Of a stretch of 64,000 nucleotides of DNA, positions 9,721 to 20,400 are shown one piece after another. A program made the translations under genes and the position numbers. A model generated the notes under the pieces. It did not search any database. It was not told where the DNA came from and worked only from the letters and a program-made list of their open reading frames with translations. Every line of letters begins with the position of its first letter. The first letter of the stretch is position 1. The stretch is from Rhynchopus euleeides (Eukaryota; Euglenozoa; Diplonemea; Diplonemida; Diplonemidae): positions 1,674,001-1,738,000 of the forward strand of contig OY723287.1 in assembly GCA_963210315.1 (NCBI GenBank), written 5' to 3'.

Positions 9721-12260
9721 CGATTCGCATTGCCTGTGTGACTGGACACGCATTCGCGTCTCAGACTCCCGTACCCAGACTCCCGCTAGCGGGCTCGGGG
9801 AGTTGGAGTCCACTTGTATGTACTTGCGCTCCAGGTCCCTGACTTGCACAGTGCAATAATGTGCCTGGAACCGGGGAGGAATGCAGTGCAAGTAATGTCC
9901 GGGTGCGCAAGTGATATCTTCCTCCCTGTTTTAGAGGGGCAGTTGGCCTGTAGTACGGATCGAACCCCGGTCTGTCCAGGAACAGGAAGTGTACCGTACG
10001 ACTTCTCCTTCACCCAACGGCGTCGTGCGGTCAAGCAAATCGGATATTCTTCCCAACGGGACCCTTCCCAATACAAAAACCAGTACCGCATCAACCCCAC
10101 AGGCCCATCTTCCCCTTACTGGTCCCGGTAGAAACGGTAGTGACCTCCATTTTGTAGCTGATTTTGGCCCGAGTTGGGTGGAGTTTGGTGGTGGTAAACT
10201 GGAGATTTTCGGAGATTGGTTTCGGGCAAAATCAGGTGGTCTTGGGTGCGGAGTGGGCACTGTTCAACCCAACCGCTGGAAAACCGTCCCAGGCTCTGTG
10301 TGTGTGTGCGTGTGTGTGTTTCAGACCAGTTTTTCGAGGTAACTTGGAGACATGAATCAGGGCTGCACTTTCAAGGATTAGCCACAATCTACGCCCCCTG
10401 GAGGGGGATCCGTTGCGTTCCGACCTGATCTGTCACTGAAGAGCCAACTGTCGGCAAACCAGTGCAGCATGCGGTGGGGGGAGCAAGGTGTCTCCAGGTT
10501 GGTGCGTGCTTTATCATCATGGGGTCATCATTACCACGAAGCGCGCGGAGCCCGCGAGGGAGGTGTGACTCTACGACGCGCTACTGCTTTCGGGAGGCGT
10601 CGTCACTCGCCTGCACCTTCATCGTGCGTGGGTTTACACTCAGGTGTGCTGCCCTAGCACGGTGCGCCCACCGGAGTGGATCTTACCATGTGACACCGCT
10701 CTTGCTGGCAAAAGGGGGGTGGCGCCACTCACCCGGGTCCGTCATCATGCTTGCGCACTCGGGAGTCTGCTGCCCAAGTCTTGCCCCCTTGCTGCGACAA
10801 TGACATTATCTGGTCAAGCCGCCCTAGGTGCTCGGGGGCTGTGTGTGTGTCAGAAACTGTGTTTTGATGTTTTGTGATGCAAATCTGAAGAGAAGAGAAG
10901 ATCCGAAAGAGGTGTTCCTCGACTGACACACCGCCCCCCCACCCCCCTCCCAGCTTGCCCCGTGTGTCAAGGGGGGTTGGCTGGTACACTCAGCCCCTGC
11001 CCCCGCCCCCTCAACGGAACCCCGAAATCCAACAAAATTTTGTGCCACGCTGGTGGTACTGTTGGGTGCCTGTATGTCCCTTCCTCTTCTTACAAGAAAA
11101 ATATCATTCAAATCGTAGGTAGGAGGGGGTAGGGTGGGAGAGGGGAGGGGCTGTCTTGCCATCTCATCCCCCCCTCCCCTCCTGAGACTGGCAGTTCGTC
11201 TCTCGTGGACTTTCTGTACGATGGGGCCCGCTAATCCAACACAGCAAACGTGACTGAGTGAAATCACGTGAGGGGCAGCTTGCTTTCCCTCGCTGACTGA
11301 CGAGCTGTGACAGGTAGCGAGGGCCCCCAAGATCGTTCAACAAAAAAAGGGCAACGGGAACGGGTCTGTGCAGTAGCCTAGCTATCGCAGTGCCGGTGGG
11401 ATAATCACTAAAAGCAAAAGCAACAGGAAGAAGGCAGAAGGAATCCCTCCAACCTATCCCTCCTCCGGATCATTCTTGCGGGAGCTGGGGCTGCATTTTG
11501 TACGTCACTGTGTGCCGCTGTCGCAAACCGCCTTCGCGAACAGTCCCTCTTCCCTGTCGCCTGTGCCCCTGGGTCTGGTGGCGTCTCGCCTCGCGCTGAG
11601 TGGGCCGCCGTGGTCCGGCGCACTTTTGGTGTAGTTTGGAGTCGAAGTGCTTCATGATGTCGCGCGTCTGCTGACGGGGTCCCACGCTCACCGACAGGAA
11701 CACAACAAGGGGGTTCCTGTCGCCCATCGGCGTCCTTCCACCACTGCTTCGGCAGGTGCCACTTCCCACTGCCGTCCCCGCTTCGGCTGTAGCTCTCAAC
11801 CCTGCGATGAGGTCAGTCAAGCGTAATGAAAGCGCGCGCCCCCCCTCTTCCCGACCCCTTGGTGCCCTCAGCAGATTCTGCCTCCTCCTCCAGAGCATTT
11901 GCCGTGCTCCTGTGCTGGGTGGCCTTGCTCGGCTGCTGGCTCGATGTTAGAAACAGGCCTCTCTGGTCTCCTTCCTACAGCTCCCTCGTGCTCGTTCTCT
12001 CCCAGCAAAGATGCCATTCTATCCAGCTTCGGTGGGAAATAAGCTGTCACCTTGGACAGCTCTGACCTGCGGCCCCGGTGCGTCCCTCTGCTGGGCTGCT
12101 TGGGGCTCTGCGCATCGGTGACGTTGCCTCTGTGTGTATTCCTATCCAGGCGCCATGTTCTTACTGGGGGGGGGCAAATAATCGTGCACTCCACTATTAA
12201 TTGGCGAACGGGCGGGTATAATTGAGGGGCCCCAAAAAAAGGCAAAAAGTTGACGGGGGG
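9721..12260. other. Non-coding stretch, no gene recognised
   Basis: About 2.5 kb without a convincing gene. It contains a TG microsatellite near 10298-10320, C-rich runs near 10932-10950, and a GGTTCGATCC-like box on the minus strand near 9958-9967 that recalls an RNA polymerase III B box but has no good tRNA fold around it. Near 12176-12200 a short AATAATCGTGCACTCC segment resembles the ends of the fold-back element at 12261-12683. The open frames here look like chance products of GC richness. Confidence 0.5.
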
Positions 12261-12683
12261 GAATAATCGTGGGGTGCACGATTATTCACTTTTGCAAGTT
12301 TTCTGGTCAGTTCTGTGGACAAACATCGCAAAAACCTCGTCCGTTTGAATATTTGGAATCTGTGCGGATCGTGGTGGGGTCATTTTGGCCATGGTGTGTC
12401 TGTCTTCACCCCTTCCTGGCAGTCACCGTATGGGCTCATTTTCGTGTTGAAACTGGGGGCACAAGGCCGGACATGTGGACGAATATGAGCCAAAATGGTG
12501 ACGACCAGTCACGGGTGAAGACAGACATCCCATGGTCGAAATGACCCCACCACGATCCGCACGGGCTCCCAAAATTCAAAAGAACGGGTTCTTTGAAAAT
12601 TCTGCGGGAAAAATTGCTCATTTTTCTTGCAGAACTGACCGAAAATAGCCAAAAGTGAATAATCGTGCACCCCACGATTATTC
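12261..12683. mobile_element. Fold-back (MITE-like) element with hairpin ends
   Basis: Two arms of roughly 200 bases are imperfect reverse complements. Both begin with GAATAATCGTGGGGTGCACG, both carry GGTCAGTTCTG, and both carry TGCGGATCGTGGTGGGGTCA leading to TGTCTGTCTTCACCC. Each terminus is itself a hairpin: GAATAATCGTG pairs with CACGATTATTC across a 5-base loop. No transposase is encoded, so this looks like a non-autonomous fold-back element. Open frames inside it are mirror images of each other and not genes. Confidence 0.75.
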
Positions 12684-12759
12684 AGCGGAAAAAACTTTAT
12701 ATATGCCCCAAGTATGAAGCTAAATGTGGAGTCCAAGTCCCGATTCAGGATTGCACTTT

Positions 12760-12852
12760 TTTTCAGCACACTTCGATGTGGGCGGAAAGTGTCGCGTGCT
12801 TGTTCGTGCCCTTGTGCTCCTCACTCACGACACCATCATCAGCAGGAGTGTG
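12760..12852 (+). repeat. Element C split direct repeat A1
   Basis: Starts in a T tract and is followed by CAGCACACTTCGATGTGGGC. It matches A2 at 55927-56019 almost base for base; one visible difference is CGTGCCC here against CATGCCC there. The adjoining AGTGTGGAAGCGTCAACGCA (12853-12872) is the start of repeat B. Confidence 0.8.
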
Positions 12853-12949
12853 AGTGTGGAAGCGTCAACGCAAACATATCGAGAATCATCAACACGTAGA
12901 AGTGAAAGCTACGACTGACCGAAGAGGAGCGGCATCAGGGAGACAAAAC

Positions 12950-13240
12950 AAGGGGTATCAAGGAGACCAAGAGGCAGGACCTTCCTACCGGGGAGACTGT
13001 ACTCTGTGTACGAACGAGGTATCAAGGGGACGAAGAGGGCACAACCTTCCTACCGGGGAGACTGTCCGCAAAGGAGACCAAGAGGCAGGACCTTCCTACC
13101 GGGGAGACTGTACTCTGTGTACGAACGAGGTATCAACGAACGAGGTATCAAGGGGACGAAGAGGGCACAACCTTCCTACCGGGGAGACTGTCCGCAAAGG
13201 AGACCAAGAGGCAGGACCTTCCTACCGGGGAGACTGCTCT
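12950..13240 (+). repeat. Element C leader minisatellite
   Basis: Tandem units built around ACCTTCCTACCGGGGAGACTGT, alternating with ACGAACGAGGTATCAAGG and GGAGACCAAGAGGCAGG. They sit between repeat A1 and gag, as in elements D and E. Units differ in length and order; about five copies of the CCTACCGGGGAGACTG core are visible. Confidence 0.75.
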
Positions 13241-13487
13241 ACAGGGTGTTCCTCCGGCAACGCGTCGGGGCTGGCCAGCCAGGAGCACGCCGGACATATC
13301 CAGTGGGGCTCCCCCGCCGTCTGCATAAACAGCTCGGCGGTGCCGGCCGTCGTGCGCTTTTTCATGCACGACTTTGTCGTGCGGCACCCACATCGGTAGC
13401 ACGTGATGGTCGCGCTGTGAGAGACCCCGCACGACGGGAAGATGCAGGCCTGATGACTGGGAAGACGACGCGCAGCAGGAGGGGGGC

Positions 13488-14192
13488 ATGAACCAACCGG
13501 AGCAGTCTGCCAGCGCGCACGAGGGATCAGACAAGCTGGACCAAGTCCTCGCGGAGCTCGTCACCATCAAGAAGCAAAACACGAAACTGGAGGCCAGGGT
13601 GATCGACATGGAGAAGGCTTTGAAGGGGATGGGTGACCGCCTGCAGGCAGAGGAGGATAAGCTACCCGCAGTTTTCAGTCCCCACGTAGTCGCAACGTGG
13701 GGCACCATGGCTTCAGCCCATATGAGAAGGGAGGTGAGGAACAAGCTGTCTACAGCTTTTAACGAGGCGGCGATCGGCGCGATCAGCGAGAACAAGGCAG
13801 ACTGGCTGGATCACCTCAAGCGGGCTTTCGAGACTCTGGACAACATCCTCCTCCTCGTCAACAGCACCGGGCTAAACCAGGCTCACCGCAAGGGCCTGCA
13901 CCACGCAGTGGCAAGGTTGTCGGCGCTGACGGTGGTGCGGGGGAAAACGGCCCGAGGGGTGTACGAGCAGAAATGCTTTGATGCGGGGTTCGCGGGTATC
14001 TCCGCTGTTCTACACCACAAATTTGTGAAGGACGCCGTGGATGCAGCGTCGCGGGAGGAGCAAGCGGAGAGGTCCCGCTCAGCCGCTTTTCCTCAACAGC
14101 GAGACTGGCGCTACGAACCGTATCACACACCGTCGGGAAAGGGGAAGGGAAGGGGGAAGGGGCACACCGGGTCAAAGGGATCAAAGCAATGA
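13488..14192 (+). CDS. Element C gag-like protein
   Basis: 234 codons from an ATG. A heptad-like coiled coil (about 15-55) precedes the block FSPHVVATWG near residue 63, which elements D (FSAHIVSTWG) and E (FSPHTVGTWR) share. A helical region follows, then a basic Gly/Lys tail (GKGKGRGKG) suited to nucleic-acid binding. Compared with D and E it lacks the N-terminal Cys/His finger, so it is either truncated or a shorter family form. The stop TGA is followed by CTC, and the YR reading frame continues in the same frame, suggesting stop readthrough. Presumed role: the nucleoprotein component of the retroelement. Confidence 0.7.
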   Translation: MNQPEQSASAHEGSDKLDQVLAELVTIKKQNTKLEARVIDMEKALKGMGDRLQAEEDKLPAVFSPHVVATWGTMASAHMRREVRNKLSTAFNEAAIGAISENKADWLDHLKRAFETLDNILLLVNSTGLNQAHRKGLHHAVARLSALTVVRGKTARGVYEQKCFDAGFAGISAVLHHKFVKDAVDAASREEQAERSRSAAFPQQRDWRYEPYHTPSGKGKGRGKGHTGSKGSKQ

Positions 14193-14535
14193 CTCAAGCA
14201 AACACCCGCCCGCCCAACCCTATCTCTTCAGACCCTGCACCGCCAACTACCGACAGAAAGGAGCAACAAAATCACGGGACGCAAGAAGAAAACACAAGCC
14301 CCACTGACCGAGAAGGCGCGCAACGTGGTGCGAGCGACGCTGAGGGGCATCTTGGGAGACGCACTCTCCCCAAACTACTGGAAAACACTGTCGCGGACCA
14401 TGGAGCGGTACGGGGATCTCCTGGAAGTGTGACAGGAGAAGGTGTGTGTCGAGTCGCACGACAAAGGCGTGATGCGGTGGATGGCACACCTCCAGGCGGA
14501 GGGGCTGTCAGTGCAGTCGGCGCTGCAGTACACCA
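14193..14535 (+). pseudogene. Element C tyrosine recombinase, N-terminal fragment
   Basis: In the same frame as gag after its TGA. It reads a basic linker, then LSPNYWKTLSRTMERYG and GLSVQSALQYT, matching the N-terminal DNA-binding region of the element D recombinase (LAPTYWGALRRTYDRY, GLSVQSALQY). An in-frame TGA interrupts it near 14430. It stops being homologous at TACACCA, where the nested DNA begins. The catalytic part resumes at 53318. Confidence 0.8.
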
Positions 14536-14723
14536 GGTGACCTAGAGGGGCCCAAGCTGCGTAACCTTAAGCGTGGGCAAAATTTCGGCGATTTAAAAAT
14601 CGCATTGTCTAAAGCACTACCCCACCAAAAATCACTCTACGGAGTCCATCTGACCTAGCAGCACCTGGCGGCATCTAAATGCTGCCCGTTTGTTAAATTT
14701 TAAATCCAAAAAACTCCCCACAG
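14536..14723. other. Left edge of the DNA inserted in element C
   Basis: Begins GGTGACCTAGAGGGGCCCAA. The reverse complement of the far edge, read inward from 53317, starts GTAGTAGGGTGGCCCTAG. TAGAGGGGCCCAAG and TAGGGTGGCCCTAG agree at 11 of 14 bases, and both sides have GTGGGCAAAATT about 40 bases in. This looks like a decayed terminal inverted repeat. No gene is present. The AT content rises before the LINE fragment starts. Confidence 0.45.
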
Positions 14724-14736
14724 CGGCCTCCACGCC

Positions 14737-16575
14737 ATGGCAGAGGTGGCGAATACCCTCAGCGCGCACTGCAAAGGGTATACCGCCATATATGCCGACG
14801 ATCTGGCCATCCTCCTCACGGGGGACGATATCGATGACACAACAGCGAAGACCGAAACGGCACTTAGCCTCCTCGAGGAATGCCTCCCCCGACTTGGTTT
14901 CCGCCTGTCCCGCGACAAAACCTCCTTCCTCCCTTTCGTGTCACCGCGAGATGCGGAGGGCATACGGAAAACCGACCTCCCCCTCACCTACTCAGATGGG
15001 AGTCTGGTCAAGCGGGGTGACAGAACGAAGTACCTGGGGGTCCTCATCGACGAGACCTGCAGCATGACCGCGCACCTCGAGCAAGTCAAGATCACTTACC
15101 GCCGCCGCCTAGCACTCCTACACATGCTGGCAGGACGAGACTGGGGCTGCGACGCGCACACACTGCGGCAGGTGTACCTAACATACGTGCTCCCCGCGGT
15201 AACCTATGCCATATGCGTATGGGGGATCGCACTCACCAACAAGGCCTTCGGCGAGCTGGAGACGATCCACCGCCGGGCTGCGCGGCTCATCACGGGCTGC
15301 GCCTTCACCACGGACACAGCGGAACTGCTGTGGGAGGCACACCTGCCGACCCTCGAAGAGAAGATGTACACCGAAGCGGCTACGGCCTACGAACGGATTC
15401 GACGGGTTGGCGGGTCCCCGGGGTCAACGGCGATCCAAAAAGCGTCGCGCACCGCCGGCAGCACGTGGCTTCGTTTGGCTGAATCGGTGGTCAAACGCAC
15501 CGCCATCTACACACGCAGCCCGGGCCCTGCCACAATCATATCCCACTACCCAGTGGCACCGTGGGAGTGGCAAGGGATGCTCGGGAACATCCAGATACAC
15601 CCCGCCATCCCTGGCCTGAGCCGGAGCGACCCCGACCAGACCGACGCGGAGAGGTACGCTATGGCGCAGGTGATGCTGGCGGGACTCCCCCAGACGGAGC
15701 TGCACGCCTACACGGACGGGTCGGTAAAGGAGGGAGTCGGAGGAGCGGGTGTTGTCCTCCTGGACCCTTCTACAACAGACATCGTCGACAAGCGCAGTGT
15801 CGGGGCGGGCCAGAGCTGCGTCTCTTACCAGGCAGAACTGGTAGCACTGCGGGAGGCGACTCAGATGATCGCAGCAAGGGGTGTAGCCCGCGTCGTGATT
15901 CTCACGGATAGCCAATCCGCCCTGCACGCGCTAGAAGCGGGGCCACACCGTGCCAAAGCGGAAACGCTTGTCGACGTCTGGCGCGGCCTGGCCACACTCA
16001 CCAGCTCAGGCACGACTGTCACCTTGCAGTACGTGCCGGCCCACGTCGGGGTGGAGGGAACTGAGCTGGCTGACTATCAGGCGGGTCTGCGGACGAACAA
16101 ACACAAGCTGCAGACGGAGCCCATCGCACTGCTGGCGGCGAAGGCGGCAGTGCGGAGGGTGACTGCGGAGCGGACGCCCCGGCCCGGCGAGAAAAGTCTG
16201 TACGCCTGGACGCCACCTAAAGCGGCGGGGCCTACAGCGCGCCGGCCCGCGCTACACACACCGGCGCTGACCCGCCTCGGGGCCAGCACGATGCGGCTGC
16301 TACGGACGCGCCGCCACTACCTCCTGTTCGACTACATGTCGAACAACAGGGCACCGAAATGCCCCATGCACGGCTGCGCAGTGCAGAAAACGACGCTGAA
16401 GCACCTGCTGCGAACCTGCCCGAAGCTTAAGGACCTACGGGAAAAACACCTGGACAACCTCTCCCCCCATGTCCTACTCCTCACCCGGCCCGTGACCACC
16501 CTGCGTTTCCTGATGGACGCAGGCCTGCTCCACGAGACCGAGACGGAGCTACTGACGAAACGGGGGAAGGGGTAG
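14737..16575 (+). mobile_element. 5'-truncated LINE: RT palm end, RNase H and zinc knuckle
   Basis: 612 codons, starting abruptly in the RT palm. The first residues already carry motif C (YADDLAIL), followed by the DKT and YLGVLID blocks of the late palm/thumb. A type I RNase H lies at about 325-455 with its acidic positions present: YTDGSV, YQAELVALREA, LTDSQSAL, and the final Asp in GTELADYQAG; the HVG of VPAHVGVEG precedes it. A knuckle (CPMHGCAVQKTTLKHLLRTC) near 545-565 closes the protein. The upstream RT and endonuclease are missing, so the ATG is not the native start. The layout recalls RNase H-bearing LINE clades such as Ingi/I. It lies inside the DNA inserted into element C. Confidence 0.8.
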
Positions 16576-17048
16576 GGACCTCAACCGGGCGGGGCAAGGG
16601 GCGGGTTGGTCACAAATCACAGAACACGAATGAAAACAAAAGTACGGGCCCTGTCCACGCACCCTGATGGGCGCGACAGACCAGGGGGAAACCAACGAAC
16701 AGGACCTTTGCCATATCAGGTCAAAACGTCTCAACACAAAAACTTTGGCATAAAATGGGGAGGTGTCTCCGTGTAGACGCACGGCAACCCACCCGCACTG
16801 CGGGAAAAAAAAACGGCACCACACAGGGCACTATCCCTGACCCGACCCCGGAAAGAAGCACACGAGTGAGCCAACGCTACAACGACGTAGCGCACAACGT
16901 GGGGGGACGGGAACGAAGTTTAAAAAAAAAACTCCCAAAACACGGGGCCCTTGAGACAATGCGAAAATCGCGAAAAATCCGAAAAAAATTTTCCCCGAAA
17001 TTTCGCCCAAAACACTGTTTTTTCGGCCCCAGGCACACCCACACCCAG
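16576..17048. other. LINE 3' region and flanking inverted-repeat debris
   Basis: No gene. The first 350 bases follow the LINE stop and end near an A run at 16921-16930, consistent with a LINE 3' tail. The next stretch includes CCCCGAAATTTCGCCCAAAA (near 16993), whose reverse complement resembles TTTTTGGGCAGAAATTTCGG near 21896 on the other side of element D, and GTGGGCAAAATTTCGGCG at 14571. Confidence 0.5.
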
Positions 17049-17122
17049 AAAGCGCCCTATCACTTCACAGCTACAACCGCTCTGATGAATTTCCTTTTGT
17101 TTGTTGCGTTGACGCTTCTACA
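17049..17122 (-). repeat. Element D repeat B2
   Basis: 74 bases matching B1 at 17353-17426, from AAAGCGCCCTATCACTTC to GTTGACGCTTCTACA on the + strand. This is the outer 3' end of the element when read on the minus strand. Confidence 0.85.
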
Positions 17123-17123
17123 A

Positions 17124-17353
17124 CCCTCTCTCTTCAGAACAACCACGCAGCTCGGCGTACTCTGTCCGCTTCTGTCACTCTTGCCCCCCTCTTGATTCTC
17201 TCGCCTGCTTGATAGTTTGTTGCGTTGACGCTTCTACACACAAAACCCTGAACTGATCACACCCTGAGCCTGATGAAGGGTGGGGTTAGTGTATAGAGCA
17301 CGTTTGGTTGCAGCTGTGGTGGGGCGCTTTCCGCTCACACGAGTGTGCTTAAA
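17124..17353 (-). repeat. Element D repeat A2
   Basis: 230 bases matching A1 at 21657-21886, from CCCTCTCTCTTCAGAACAAC to CACACGAGTGTGCTT on the + strand. It contains an internal copy of TTGCGTTGACGCTTCTACA, the motif that also ends repeat B. Confidence 0.85.
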
Positions 17354-17426
17354 AAGCGCCCTATCACTTCACAGCTACAACCGCTCTGATGAATTTCCTT
17401 TTGTTTGTTGCGTTGACGCTTCTACA
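17353..17426 (-). repeat. Element D repeat B1
   Basis: Matches B2 over 74 bases and directly adjoins A2. It lies just downstream (minus strand) of the RT/RNase H stop codon. Confidence 0.85.
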
Positions 17427-17464
17427 CCAGGACCCTCATCCGGAGGGACGTGTCCGTCTCGTTC

Positions 17465-20400
17465 TCAACGAGGCGGGCGCGCTGGTAAAAGTGTGGGTGG
17501 CATCGACACTGGTGGCAACTCCACGGGGTGTGTGGCCTGCGTCCCTCGCGTGTACGCGTCTGCGCGTTGGTCGTGGGTCGCAACCCAGTGTGGAATCAGT
17601 CGTATCTGCTGGCGGCGCGCTGTTGTGTATATCTCCTGCAGCAGAAGGTTGCCTCGGTAGTTGGCGCAGTGGCCCTTCCGGAGCGCGAACACCAGGCCGA
17701 GGTTGTCTATGTGGCAGGTCACGCTTGCCTCCCTCACACGCTGCATCATGCGCACCCCCTGCCACACTGCATACGCTTCCTTCAGGAAGATGTTCGTGTC
17801 CGCGTCGCTCCCTTCGAACGCACCTTGGGACACTGACTCCCCTCCCGGTAACACGAGCACCGCCGCCCACGCCGTGGATGACGCGTCTGTCCAGAGCTCA
17901 ATGGTCGGTGGCGGGTTCTGCGGCGTATACCACTCGTTGTCCTCGATGAGTCGTGTCCGCGCCACTGTCTCCGCCTGCACTGACGGAGGTACTGCGACCC
18001 TGGAGTCCCATCGGGCGTTGTTCGAGTGAGTCTGCTTCGCGATGCGCCGCACGAAGGACAACACGGCTGGCATGTAACACATCGGTGTCCGCATCACATA
18101 CGACTGCCAGACGAAAGACCCGAATACTCTGAACGCCCTGCGTGGTGTCGTGTGGCCGTTGACGACTTCCTTGTACTCTTCCCGTCCGAGGACTTTTTGC
18201 ACCCAGGCTGTGTCCATGCGGAAACGGTGTCGCGTCAGGTCGAAGTGGATCCCGAACACTGTGAAGTCCTGCAGCGGCACGCCGTGTTGTGTGTCGTCGA
18301 AGTTCAGGGCGGCCCCCACCTTCTCGCAGCGGCTGATGAAGTCGGCGTACCTCGCCTGTGCCTCTGGTAGGGAGTCTCCGACAGCGATGAAGTTGTCAAT
18401 CCAGACTATTCCGTGCTCTGGCGGGAGCAGCACGCGTGCGCTGCGGTTCGCGATTGCCGGGGAATGTGACCACCCCATGCACATGACAGTCAGGAAGGTC
18501 TTCACGAATGTCTTTCTCTCCCCGCCTAGGCGCACTTCGAAGTAGCGTTGGATCTCCTTGTGTACGGGGAACTGGTAGAACCAGCTGCGTGCATCTGCCA
18601 TCACCACCCAGCTCGCCGCGGCCACTCGCTGTGTCACCTCCGTGATGTCCTGCAAACGCATGTCCGGTGGGCGTGTCATCAGTGCGTTTAGCCGCCTTGC
18701 GTCGACGATGAAACGTTGGCCCCCAGACTTCTTGGACACGGTGAACGCTGGCAGCGTGAGGTACGGGTGTGCATCCGCCTCCGTCAGGACGCCATACTCA
18801 ACCAAGGTGTCCAGGTGGTGCAACATGTGGCGTGATACCTTCCTCCCCGTTTTGCGTAGTTCTTGGCGGGCCTCGGGAAGCAGTGCGTCAGCGAAAGCGG
18901 CTGGCTTGGTGATGAGGTCCAGGACCCCCGTCAGTTCACCCTCGCTGTCCAACCGTCGCAGTTCCTTGAGATTGAGGCGTGAGGTGCAGATCTCCGCGAT
19001 GTAGTCCTCTTCCTCCGGCAGCTCCGTCTTCGCGTTGGCTGGCCGTATCACCTTCCCCCCCGTGCACACACCCAAGTCCTCCCCGTAGAGGTCCTCGACA
19101 CCCGGACCGTACGACTCTGCGCTATCCACCTCGCTCCACGCTTCCTCATCACTGGGTGGAGGGTCGGACGTGGCTTCGTCGGATGTGGCATCTTCGTAGT
19201 AGCGGCGCGCTGCGAACAGCCTCGTGGTCCCCGGGAAGTGGGTTGCTGTCAGGGGTTTTGGCTGTGTGCGCGTAGTCCCCCCTTGCTGTCGTTTTTTCTT
19301 CACCACTCGATCTTCGCCGACACCTGTGCTGTCTCGCGCGCGTGTGCGTTTTCCGCCGCTGATACGTAACGCATCACACCGTCGACCGTCGCGTGTCTCG
19401 AGAGGAGGCGCACCTCCTCCAGTGGAACGTTCTTCCGCGCAAGCTGTGTGAGTGCCCCCCTCCGCAGAGAGTGTGCCGTGAGCCCCCTCCGTGCCCGCTT
19501 GACGGCTTTTACCACGGTCCGGTAGGTGACGTCCGCCGGGAACAGTCTCGTCTCTCCTGCACTGCGCGCCCTGCGGAGGCGGTGTCGGAGGATACGGTGT
19601 AGGTCCTTCGGCAGGGAGATTCCTGTGATGTGACCCATGTGGAAAGGGTCCGCCTTCGACTGGGTCCAGCGCACGTATATCGGCTCGCTGCGCTTTTCCG
19701 ATGTGACGTCCTTCACATCCAAACGCAGTGCGTCCGAAGCCCTTGCCGCACCCCCCCACATGATGCCGAGCAGCAGTTTCACGATGGGACGTGGCTCCTT
19801 CGCTAGCGCCTCCCGGATGTTGTGGGCTGTTGCTGGTTCTGCTTGCTTCTGTGGTCGTAGTGCTCCTCCCCGCTTCAGCGCCCGCCTGTAGTCCGCCACA
19901 ATTTGTCTTCCGTCGAGGGGGAACGCTGCGAAGCGTCTGAGTGCTGCTGCAAGGTTGTTGAGATACTGGAGGGCGGACTGCACTGATAGCCCGTCCTTCC
20001 GTTGCTTCGTGACCCACAGCACCGCCCCTTCGTCGTGTGGCAGTGTCCGCCTCTCCGCTTTCATCCACCCTTCCCGGAACTGCGAGTATCTGTCGTATGT
20101 GCGGCGGAGGGCCCCCCAGTATGTGGGTGCGAGGGCTTGGGACAGGGTGTGCTGTAGTTCCTGGCGAATGGTGGTTGCTTCCTCCGGGGTCACGCTCGTC
20201 TCGGTCTTGCGGGGGCGTCCTCTTGTTGACGGGGGGGCAGATGGTACTGCCTTCACATACACCACCGCGGCGGGGGGGAGGGTCGTGGCCCGCGGGCGTC
20301 CCCTGCTGGTGTCGGGAAGTCACTGTCGCTTGCCTTTCCCCCCCGTCCTTTGTGGTGGCCCTTTCCCGAGTAGGGCGCGGGGCGGTCCTGCGTGTTACGC

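Noticed and set aside
9880..10045. tRNA gene or tRNA-derived SINE on the minus strand
   Set aside because: A GGTTCGATCC-like box is present, but the T stem pairs poorly and no clear A box or acceptor stem could be drawn.
11470..11898. 142-codon minus-strand frame
   Set aside because: Arg/Gln/Gly-rich without family features, in spacer DNA with open frames on both strands.
17250..17290. CTGATGA motif in element D repeat A as a hammerhead core
   Set aside because: No matching GAAA and no flanking stems at the needed spacing were found.
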